Source: Thermothielavioides terrestris NRRL 8126
Lineage: Eukaryota; Ascomycota; Sordariomycetes; Sordariales; Chaetomiaceae
Assembly: GCF_000226115.1 (NCBI RefSeq)
Contig: NC_016460.1
Location: forward strand, 372,001 to 436,000
DNA: 64,000 bases
Direction: 5' to 3'
Both the position numbers and the translations under genes were made by a program. Shown in pieces: positions 56,411-64,000 of the stretch (its first letter is position 1; every line of letters begins with the position of its first letter). The notes below the pieces were generated by a model. It was not told where the DNA came from. It saw only the letters and a list, made by a program, of their open reading frames with translations, and ran no database searches.

Positions 56411-57498
56411 TGTGAGTGAGGCGTAAGTAGTGACGGGAACTTAGTTTGGGTGGAATGCTGGCTTGCGCCTGGACAACCCAGTTGGGAAGGTTTTGAGAAG
56501 TCCAAGACAGAAGTTGGTGTTATATCATTGTTGACACTTGACATCCAGATGCATGTATGGAAGGGGTGTAGTGTCCGGCTGAGTCTCCGGTGAGTCATCG
56601 GAACGCGCCCTGCAGAGTATTGTTTCACAACATGCGCACACTATAGCAAGAGGAAACAAACCCCGGGAGAGGCGCTTTCGTTGGAACGAAAACGCAGCGG
56701 CTGATCCAACGAAGGCTCTAAAGCACAGCGTCAAAAGGACACAAAAGGTAAAGTCTGGTCTCTCTCCATAGGGAGGCTCATAACCGTGGTGCGAGCGGCT
56801 CGGCAAGCCTAAGGTAGTCACCGGCTACGAACCTGGCCCAGTAGGGCACGGGTGAGCAGGCAGTCGTCTTGGCTAACACTGGCCCACATGCCCTCCCAAG
56901 TGGAGGGGAGGGGAGCGGCTAACATGAGGGTTGGCACGCCGCCACAGGTGCCCTTCGGGCCAGAGTCGCTGCATGGAATGTACAGCAATCCATATCACCC
57001 TCAGAGGATTGTCGTATTCTCTACATCCCTAATTCGGCAGGCAGTTAGCGTGTGCAATACATGACATTACATGATCAACACCTCTTGGAAGTTCGAGGTA
57101 CGCACCCTGGCTAGGATTGTCAGTTCTTTCAATGCAACCGAACCTTCAATGTAACCGAAATACACGCCGAGAACAACCGCGTGTCAAGACTGGACTCAAG
57201 ACGCTATCATTGGGATATGGACATTCAATCCTGCCCTCATTCTTCTCATCTCAGCAACCCCGTTCTATCCGCTTCAGAACTAGGCGTCAGCACTGTGAAC
57301 CTGAGACACCTGTACGCATTCACTCGCAGAGCAGAGGGCACCGAACAGGCATCAAACCCTGCTCTTGCCCAGCTCAGGAAGCTGATGGAGCCCTCGAACT
57401 CTCCTCACCCGGATACAGGTTCTCCATCATTGCGCTTCACCACCGACGGCACGTCAACCGTTCACAACCTTACCCTCCCTAAGCCTACCCTGGCCAAC
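56411..57498. other. Intergenic, no supported gene
   Basis: Promoter side of the PAF-acetylhydrolase-like gene. Open frames at 57,117-57,490 have no recognisable features. Confidence 0.4.
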
Positions 57499-57779
57499 AT
57501 GCTGTCCCGCTTTCCCCTGCTGGTTCTTTTACCTATGGAGGCCCAGGCTGCATCTGTGGCCCGGGACGTACCTCCGCCTACCAGTTTCCGTGGCTGCTTG
57601 TTCGGCCACAGTCTGTGCAAGAATGGTGGGAATTGAGGGCTTTTAGCCTTGGATCGTCATGGCTGTGGAAGAATGGATGACCAGCCTAACGATACATTTC
57701 TTTTTTGCAGCCTCAACGATGAGTTCAGTGAGCAGGAGTACGTCTCTATCTCCAGCGGGAACGTCGAGCTCGTAAGCAT
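57499..57779 (+). CDS. Possible small secreted protein (tentative)
   Basis: The ATG at 57,499 gives MLSRFPLLVLLPMEAQAASV, a signal-peptide-like start, then a short mature part with two Cys (GCLFGHSLCKN). The frame stops at 57,633. A likely intron follows: a GTGGGA donor after AAGAATG, a branch-like CCTAAC, and TTTTTTGCAG at 57,701-57,710. Splicing there gives about 20 more residues, and other donors would give a different tail. The model is weak. Confidence 0.28.
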
Positions 57780-58475
57780 TCTTGTCCTCTCCACGGTGCT
57801 TGATGTAAGGGTTCCCAGGAGTGGTGCCCTAATGGCTGCGAGGACGAATATACGTCGTTCACGGGAACCGAGCAACTTGTAATTAGGCAGGCGAGCGAGG
57901 ATGGGGGGAGGAGGATGTGAGAATGGGGATCAGGGCACTGGATCGCATATCTTGGACTACGCATTCACCTCTGCTGTAACGGCACGCTTGCGGTACTTGG
58001 TTTTATTCGAATGCACACTGGGCCCAGGTGGCCATGTCTTGTTGGAACACATTAGACAGTCAATCTACGGGAGACGAGCCGGCCGGGAGTTGAGCCAACG
58101 GACGTCCTCCTCGACACCCCCATTCACCACCTTACCACCGACCTCCGCAACCCCTCAACGCTCCCCTCCAGCTGGGTACACGGTCAGGGCTTTTGCCAGA
58201 GCCTCGCTAGCTGCGCTGGGGTTTGCGTGGCGAAACCGCGGTGTCAACAACAATTGGCAGGGTTCCATGTCTAGTTGCGAAGGCCATTGCGACTCGTTGT
58301 ATTGTTATTCCGTTCTGACCCTCGTCATGTCGACATAACCAGCATCCTGCGACGAGAATCCCGTCGACAACTTCCCAGCTCCCGGACACTAACTGAGCAG
58401 ACTGCTGCGCGACCAAGAGCATCTTAATTTCTGCATAATCAACCACTAATTGTGTTCCCACGATCCTCACCGACT
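57780..58475. other. Intergenic, no supported gene
   Basis: Upstream region of the PL7-like gene. Nothing else was recognised. Confidence 0.4.
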
Positions 58476-59228
58476 ATGCTCTCTCTGTTCCATGCTCTGG
58501 TCTGGTGGGTAGCCTGCGTCGTCGCTGCGTTGAATCCTCTCTGCGCGCCCGGCGGCAACTTCGACATGCGGTACTGGAACCTGCAGCTGCCCATTGGCTC
58601 AAAAGGCCACCCGACCACCATCTCCAGCGCGGATTTGCAGGGTTGCTGCGGCTATCAGAACTGGGATTACTTCTTCACTGAGCACTCCGACGGCGCGCTG
58701 GTCATGAAGGTCCCGGGCTCCCCCTCGTCTGCCGGCTGCGTGACCACAGCGCACAGTTTGCACTGCAGCACCGAGCTTCGAGAACTCGACCCTGCCAACG
58801 GCAAGCCCTCTTCATGGGACCCCAACCAGGCCGTCAACAGGCTTTTTGCCCGCCTAGCCTGCTCCCAGCCCGGCGACGGCGCCGGCACCGTCGTCGGGCA
58901 GATCCACATCGACGACTCCGTCTCGACCAAGCCCGTCGCGGAGCTGTACTACGATGCCGACGGCAACTTGACCGTGGGCGTGGAGCGGAACCGTACGGGA
59001 GGCAACCAGGTCCGCTTCCCGGCGGGCCATGTGCCCGTTGGCCAGACATTCACCTACGAGATTCGCTACGAAAGCAATGTGCTGTCTGTGATTATCGATG
59101 GCGGCTGTCCCCAGGTGTTTCCGACCTTCCAGCTCGACGCCCCGAGGAGCTACTTCAAGGTGGGCAACTACCTGCAGGGCTCCACTGCGTCAGACGTTCA
59201 CTTCTTTGAGATCCAGGTGACGCACTAG
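58476..59228 (+). CDS. Secreted polysaccharide lyase family 7 (alginate-lyase-like)
   Basis: A single exon of 250 residues. The first true ATG gives MLSLFHALVWWVACVVAALN, a signal peptide. The three PL7 sequence blocks are visible: CSTELRELDP (family R-x-E-L-R), VVGQIHIDD (Q-I-H) and SYFKVGNYLQG (Y-F-K-x-G-x-Y-x-Q). The Gln and His of the second block and the Tyr of the third are the catalytic-site residues in the family. The first block has Ser where the bacterial enzymes have Arg. It cleaves uronic-acid polysaccharides by beta-elimination; fungal members may act on glucuronan-like substrates rather than alginate. A laccase fragment starts within 80 bases downstream. Confidence 0.88.
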   Translation: MLSLFHALVWWVACVVAALNPLCAPGGNFDMRYWNLQLPIGSKGHPTTISSADLQGCCGYQNWDYFFTEHSDGALVMKVPGSPSSAGCVTTAHSLHCSTELRELDPANGKPSSWDPNQAVNRLFARLACSQPGDGAGTVVGQIHIDDSVSTKPVAELYYDADGNLTVGVERNRTGGNQVRFPAGHVPVGQTFTYEIRYESNVLSVIIDGGCPQVFPTFQLDAPRSYFKVGNYLQGSTASDVHFFEIQVTH

Positions 59229-59299
59229 GACAAGGCTAGTATACACCCTGTTCGGAGACTCTTCAGGATTCTAAGTGGAATTGTAGATAAGGCTTGGCA

Positions 59300-59830
59300 G
59301 TACTTACAGGGTCCAATGCACCCCGTTGGCAATTGAGCAGGCCCGATCCACCTGCAGGGCCACGACTTTCTGGTGCTGGGCACAGGCAACGGTACGTTCG
59401 ATCCGGCGTCCATGGCGGGGCTGCTGAATTTCAATAATCCCGACCGGAGGGCACGTCGAGCAGATGCCAGGTAGTGGGTGGCTGATTGCGTTCAAGACGG
59501 ATAATCCGGGGGGCTGGCTGATGCACTGTACATCGGGTGGCTCGCAGCGATGGGGTTGGGGATCCACCCCTTAGAGAGGAAGGACGAGGTCGACGGGCTG
59601 GATGCACCTCGACCAGATGCTGCCGAACTGTGACGCGTGGAGGGTGGACGAGACGGCCGAGTCGGTACCTGCTCAAGATTGATTCGGGGTTGAGGAAGCG
59701 GATGGACATGGGCGTGGGGGGCGACGCCACAGAGGATGGAACCGGCTGTGAGGAGATTGTGGTAGCGGAGTTGCCAAGGGGTCGGTCGAGGTTGTACTGT
59801 ACCGTTGTGTCTCGGAAAGAGTGGGATTGA
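59300..59830 (+). pseudogene. Laccase (multicopper oxidase) C-terminal fragment
   Basis: The plus strand reads PIHLQGHDFLVLGTGNGTFD and PASMAGLLNFNNPDRR. Then, in another frame, QMPGSGWLIAFKTDNPGGW and LMHC appear, and in a third HIGWLAAMGLG. This is the last cupredoxin domain of an ascomycete laccase, where copper is held by HPIHLHGH and HCHIGWH. Frameshifts occur near 59,448 (extra base) and near 59,527 (missing C in the second motif). Two copper ligands are lost: Gln replaces the His of LHGH, and Leu the His after GW. The N-terminal two thirds are absent. It is dead and truncated. Confidence 0.85.
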
Positions 59831-61445
59831 ATCCATGATGTTGTCATCGTCTCAAACTCTTAGTGTGCATACAGTCGAGTTCGGCTCAGTTTGGTTCATT
59901 TCAGCCGGAATTCCAAGCAAGTGCTGGGCCGCAATATGAATCGTCCCATTGTCACATCCTGCAACCGGCGTCACTCCTGCTGGTCTTCGCCGGCTGCTTT
60001 CATTACTTGTAAACCCGAGATATGTAATGCCTTTAGCATGGGAGTCTTGCCAGGGGTAAAGGAAGAATCTTGGCGTTACGGCGCAGTCGCCTTCCCTGGC
60101 CGAGGTCGATGACAGAGAGCCCGCCAGGGGCGAAATTCACATATTATTTCACAATAGCATCGACGAAAACACTGACCTGCCTATCGAGTTTTCGAGTCGA
60201 CACCTTTCCATGCACGGAGTTGGGAGTCCGCTACCAGAATTGCCGTTTCAATCGGCTGCTTCAGAAAGTCCTCGTCGCCTAGCGTAATTCCTACAGGAAC
60301 GAAACCCCGGTAATAGCTCACTATAGCCGACCATCAGATGCCACCTGAAAGCAACTCTAGTGTACGCACTCGTCTCCTCACAATTGCCGACACGCACGGA
60401 CTCCGCTAGCTAGTTTACATCCCTGACGCGACCGGCCTCCAGCCCATCAACATGATCATTGTCGACCACTGTGGCGACGGCGGATGCGACGGGGATTGTG
60501 GTAGCCGAGGACCGCGGGCCATTCTGCCTCTGCTGAGGGATTCGGGGAAGGTGGTAGCGAAGAAGGGGCGGATGTTGGAGGAATCTCGAGAGGGGGAAAT
60601 ATGTCTGGGAGGATCATTGTGCGGAGGATCAGTTGCCGGTGGAAAGGGAGACGAGGAGCGGTTGCCGGGGAGCCGACAAGGCGGGCGTGGTAGTAGATTT
60701 AGAGTTCCGGCTGCGGCGGTGGAGGCGCAATGGTTCGGACCCGGCAAGACCACCTCTCCGCCTCGGTCTCGAGGCAGCTTGCGAGCAAGGAAGGGAATCC
60801 TCAGCGGTCAAGGTCTACCGAAGGACGTTATCCGAGGGCGATACCTTACCCCCTGCATTGAATCGGCCAGTCTGGCCAAGCAGATTTCCGAAGGGTCAAC
60901 AGCAGAGACCGAGAAGCAATGTTGCAATATCTGGCGGTCTGTCTTCTACGTACGTAGCTATGCAGTGATGGAACTAGTGTACGTACGTAAGGTGTGTTTG
61001 TACGCACCTTCGTCCGTATGCTCATATGCACATGTTCATTCCCTTACCCGGTTGCCCTTCCAATTCGCAGCCTCTTCAAGCCGCCCAGCTCGGGCAACGC
61101 GACGTGGGCTGAGCTCCTTTCCAGCAACCTCTGACACCAGGTCCGTTTCAGCCTAGTATGTCTCAGGTAAACCACGAACTAGGTTTTCAAGCTGCGCGAT
61201 AACCGCCGAGTTGCTGTGCTTCTCACTGGTTCAAGGGGCAGATTGCGCTTGGGCGCCCAATCCCTGGCCAGTATGTAAAACAACAAGGATGTGGATCCCC
61301 TCCCTTTCCCGCATATGTCAAATGATCAACGGCGACTGCGACTTCACAAGTTAACCTCCGTGTGTTGATGTTGGGGGCCAGATTGGGAGCGCAAAAATCC
61401 ATCCGCTGATCGTGGACACACAACTTTCCGAAGGTCTCCGTTGTG
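59831..61445. other. Intergenic, no supported gene
   Basis: About 1.6 kb. A 234-codon ATG frame at 60,452 has no family features and an equally long low-complexity reading on the other strand. TACGTACGTA palindromes occur near 60,948-60,990. Confidence 0.4.
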
Positions 61446-61452
61446 TATAAAT
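61446..61452 (+). promoter_or_regulatory. TATA box of the 50-residue Cys-rich peptide gene
   Basis: TATAAAT lies about 120 bases before the ATG at 61,569 and is followed by a pyrimidine-rich leader (CTTCCCTTTCCCTC), a common arrangement in strongly expressed fungal genes. Confidence 0.5.
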
Positions 61453-61568
61453 CCCGACCTCTTCACAGCTCGTCCTTCCCTTTCCCTCACCATCGCCACG
61501 CACTTCAACACGTCAACCTACCGTGAAACGAACCCAACCCCTTTCGAGAAGTTCCCAATCTCGCCAGC

Positions 61569-61787
61569 ATGCGCGTCGCTGCCTTCCTCGTTACCCTCTT
61601 CGCGGCACTGGTTGCCGCCGCTCCGGAGATGACTCTGGAGAAGATCCGCGAGCGCGATCTCTGCGTAAGTGTGGAGGCGCATGTCTCTAGTAGACGCGTT
61701 GGAAGATGCTGACAACCTATTTCAACTCAGGACTGCAACGAGGTCAGGTGCATCGGACCTCCGTGCTGCGACAACGGCACTTGCTAG
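61569..61787 (+). CDS. Very small secreted cysteine-rich peptide, 50 residues
   Basis: Two exons (61,569-61,664 and 61,731-61,787) give 50 residues. MRVAAFLVTLFAALVAAAPE is a clean signal peptide. A short Lys/Glu/Arg spacer ending RERD could be a pro-region. The last about 19 residues carry six Cys (LCDCNEVRC, PPCC, GTC). The intron is phase 0, exactly at the border between pro-region and Cys core, with GTAAGT and a CTCAG acceptor. The splice is supported because it is the only way the frame reaches the Cys-rich end. A TATA box lies upstream. The Cys spacing C-x-C-x4-C-x4-CC-x4-C resembles compact disulfide-rich peptides in general; no family was recognised and no activity can be claimed. Confidence 0.7.
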
Positions 61788-62551
61788 ATTCAACATGCGC
61801 GTCCACCCCTCAGCAGCCGTTCAGGCGGCTCCACGGTTCGAATGCTCTTGGCTGTCCTCGGATCCAGTTTCATCGGGTAGGAAACGGGCATCTGGATGCC
61901 CAGCGCCAGCGCGATGACAAGGGACAACATGGAAAAGCTCGGGGTTTGCGGCTTGGGTAAATGGGTGGTGGTCAGTGGGTGAAGGAGAGCAACCTTTACA
62001 AACTATAGGGCTTATTCCTTCAATCCGAGTGTTTCACTCCGGCTCGGGCCTGGGTCTTTGTGCCTGAAGTTCATCCGACTCGAAGAACACAGTTGAGCCT
62101 CGGTGGTTGTTCTCCCGCTGTGTTGTTGCGACGCCAAATATGGCGATGCCGCTTATGGTTGCCGCCTTGATACGAGTTGCCGTCCATCCAGGAAAGAACT
62201 TGCCAGCCTTCCAGTGCAAAATGGCCCGTTGGCGACTATTACAACGACCCGTCTCTCAGGTTCGGCTGCCTGACTGGTCCGGTAAGCCATGCACAGTACT
62301 ATGCAGGAAGCGTCTCTCCGAAGGCCCTAACTTGTTGGGAAAGGGAACTGCAAACTGCTCAGTAGCCACCCGGGAGGGAAACGGCGGACAAACAGACGAG
62401 AGGCACACGGGGGAGTCAATACATGGCACGTACCAAGTCCTTCGGCTCAAGTTGACATTGGGCATCCAAGGTATCATGACTATAGAATCCTGATGAGTCG
62501 TAAATAGAGCTGCCGATGAATTAACCACAATATTCTCGGGTCCGTGGAAAC
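61788..62551. other. Intergenic, no supported gene
   Basis: A plus-strand stretch near 62,177-62,290 (WPVGDYYNDPSLRFGCLTGP) looks protein-like but could not be joined to a gene. Confidence 0.35.
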
Positions 62552-63199
62552 GTGCCCCGTTACGCGGCATTTGAAGTCGCCATCTACGCCCCGGACCTCG
62601 CCCTGGCCGTCGCGCTGAGCATCTCCACACATGGTCGCGAGATTCTCGACGGCCTGGAATACATCAAAAGACATAAGACGCCCCCACAGGAGTTGCTCGA
62701 CCAGACTCCATCGCCCAGGCCGGCCAATGCAAGGCTTCCTGCCGGCTGGCGCGACAAGGAGGTCGCTCAGTTTGACCCCCGCCGTCAGCAAGGGAGAGTT
62801 GCCCCACCGGTGGCCGCCTCCGCTGCAATGGATTATGATACAGGCGCGTCGTCATTTGCCACCGGCCAGGATGAACACGGGCTTCAGAACGAGTTGGCAA
62901 TGAAACATTTGCTTGGAAGGTCCGTAGAGAGCAGCAGGGTACTTCTCTCGACCACTTCCAGGCAGAGATTGACCAGGGCGCTGGACTGTCAGCGAGCGGG
63001 CAGCAAGGAGATGATTCGAAAAGACGTCGAGGTGCGGGTCACCCGGATCCCGCACACTTTCCACAAAGATGAGCTCCGCTTTGAAAGAAACGGCCGCATC
63101 CAGTCGTCGACCGAGGATGATTGGGCCAAGGGAAAGCGAGACAGCCGGACAGTGTGGTTCTACCGCCATGGGAAGAAGACGGTCTACTGGACTAAGTAG
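62552..63199 (+). CDS. Hypothetical protein, 5' end uncertain
   Basis: An open frame of 215 codons ends at 63,199. The first in-frame ATG is only at 62,828, leaving 123 residues (MDYDTGASSFATGQ), so either an upstream exon supplies the start or the gene is broken. The protein is hydrophilic, with EYIKRHKTPPQELLDQ, LPAGWRDKEVAQFDP and a basic end RTVWFYRHGKKTVYW. No signal peptide or known domain was seen. Function unknown. Confidence 0.35.
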   Translation: MPRYAAFEVAIYAPDLALAVALSISTHGREILDGLEYIKRHKTPPQELLDQTPSPRPANARLPAGWRDKEVAQFDPRRQQGRVAPPVAASAAMDYDTGASSFATGQDEHGLQNELAMKHLLGRSVESSRVLLSTTSRQRLTRALDCQRAGSKEMIRKDVEVRVTRIPHTFHKDELRFERNGRIQSSTEDDWAKGKRDSRTVWFYRHGKKTVYWTK

Positions 63200-63522
63200 C
63201 TGGGTTGACAAGAGTTTCCTTTGGGATCGTCAGTTTCACAAGGGCGCTTCTTTGCATTCCTCTTCTTTCTTTTTTTTTTTTTTTTTCTTTTTTCTTTTTT
63301 CTTTTTTTTTTTTTTTGTCTTTGATTGCTCTGTTTTAATGCTGCTTGTCGCTCAAGCTCCTCTCAAATGTGACTCCTCTTTCAGAGTTTATTCATCTTTT
63401 CTCACCCATTTTTGTTCACTCATACGACCTCGGGCTTTGGAGGAGCTGTCATGATGGTAATTCAAGCGTTTGAAGCTCATTTCATTGTAGCTGTCCCAAG
63501 ATGGAGACTGTCAAGACCAAGC
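63200..63522. repeat. Pyrimidine tract in intergenic region
   Basis: From 63,264 to 63,317 the plus strand is almost pure T with scattered C. It separates the two genes, and nothing else was seen here. Confidence 0.6.
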
Positions 63523-64000
63523 TCAATCCTCGACAACTATGAAGCACGATTCTGAGGTGAACCAGAATTTGATGATCCCCGCCATCTGGTGAGATTCCCA
63601 TCCTTCGTCGACCACTGTCGTACGACCTTGAGGAGTTTGTTCGAACCTCACACGCGCTATGTGAAGGTCCTCCCGGTTGGGGCGTGAACACGAGTCTACC
63701 CGGATGCAAACGCGGACTGGCTGGGCGACTTTCTCTGTCGGGTCCACTTGGAGGCGGCACTGGCCTACGGCTCGGGCACCCCCGTTCCGGTAGTGGAGGA
63801 GAATGCCTTTGCAAGCCCCGTTGCTCTCGTCGTAAAAGACTAGTGTCGAGGAGACGTCGCTCAGCGGGGCCCACGAGAAGTATGCCATAGTAGCGCCCAT
63901 CGGGCTGCCATGGGGGCTTGGCAGGCAAAACGGCTTGGTGGGACCTTTATCAGGTACCCTGCAGAATGCGCCGAAAAAATAAACCGGGTATGGTTGCTTC
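63523..64000 (-). CDS. Conserved fungal protein, C-terminal part (cut by window edge)
   Basis: The frame is open from the right edge of the window to a stop at 63,523. It contains an ATG at 63,900 (MGATMAYFSWAPLSDVSS) but is also open upstream of it (GAFCRVPDKGPTKPFC), so the start is probably outside. The sequence CKGILLHYRNGGARAVGQCR, then VDPTEKVAQPVRVCIRV and GWESHQMAGIIKFWFTSE fits a C-terminal module I know from uncharacterised ascomycete proteins, with the pattern 'G(I/L)...Y.(N/D)G..RA(L/V)GQCR' and 'GW....M.G.(I/L)(K/E)FWFT'. Function unknown. Confidence 0.65.
   Translation of the reverse strand, partial: KQPYPVYFFGAFCRVPDKGPTKPFCLPSPHGSPMGATMAYFSWAPLSDVSSTLVFYDESNGACKGILLHYRNGGARAVGQCRLQVDPTEKVAQPVRVCIRVDSCSRPNREDLHIARVRFEQTPQGRTTVVDEGWESHQMAGIIKFWFTSESCFIVVED

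Noticed and set aside
60452..61156. 234-codon ATG frame
   Set aside because: No domain or conserved-looking segments; composition is typical of non-coding GC-rich DNA and it ends in clearly intergenic sequence.
1..64000. CRISPR arrays, rRNA genes, bacterial-type operons
   Set aside because: No regularly spaced repeats and no rRNA-like segments were seen, and the gene structure with introns is eukaryotic.

Overview
The window looks like nuclear DNA of a filamentous ascomycete (Pezizomycotina, most likely Sordariomycetes). The genes are GC-rich and carry short GT..AG introns of about 50-100 bases. There is a Con-6 conidiation protein, a PHO80-type cyclin, LysM and GH18 chitin-binding proteins, fungal F-box and DUF7730-type families, and a large block of transposons degraded by repeat-induced point mutation (RIP). 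All exon boundaries were worked out by hand from splice signals and conserved motifs and may be off by a base or two.

Bases 1-14,360 are an AT-rich RIP block in which every recognisable element lies on the minus strand. It holds a Ty3/gypsy chromovirus (gag, RT, RNase H, integrase, chromodomain; about 880-6,049), a second Ty3/gypsy copy without integrase (about 6,055-9,360), the 5' half of a third element (gag plus retropepsin; about 9,600-12,801) and a Copia-like gag remnant (13,500-14,330). At its right edge sits a 208-base RIP-mutated copy of the 3' part of the F-box gene found near 49.2 kb.

Bases 15,892-32,210 hold housekeeping and conserved genes: a modular Cys/His-rich protein (+), a secreted-type SET protein (-), an M24 aminopeptidase P (-) with a possible mitochondrial form and a stray 3' fragment of a related gene, a small hydrophilic protein (-), a Con-6 protein (-), a PHO80-like cyclin (-) and a thiamine-diphosphate enzyme (-). 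Two Tc1/mariner-like MITEs, each flanked by TA, lie at 18,155-18,561 and 29,022-29,379. From 33.8 to 36.2 kb there is a broken F-box-like gene and a DUF7730-like gene.

Bases 36,364-48,754 look like a secretome and chitin neighbourhood: a seven-LysM protein (-), a large SGNH hydrolase (+), an SDR (-), an astacin-like metalloprotease (-) and, divergent from it, a GH18 chitinase (+). Bases 49,002-64,000 carry the intact F-box gene, several very small secreted Cys-rich proteins (53.2 and 61.6 kb), a PAF-acetylhydrolase-like SGNH protein, a PL7 alginate-lyase-like enzyme, a laccase pseudogene fragment directly behind it, and a conserved fungal protein cut by the right window edge.
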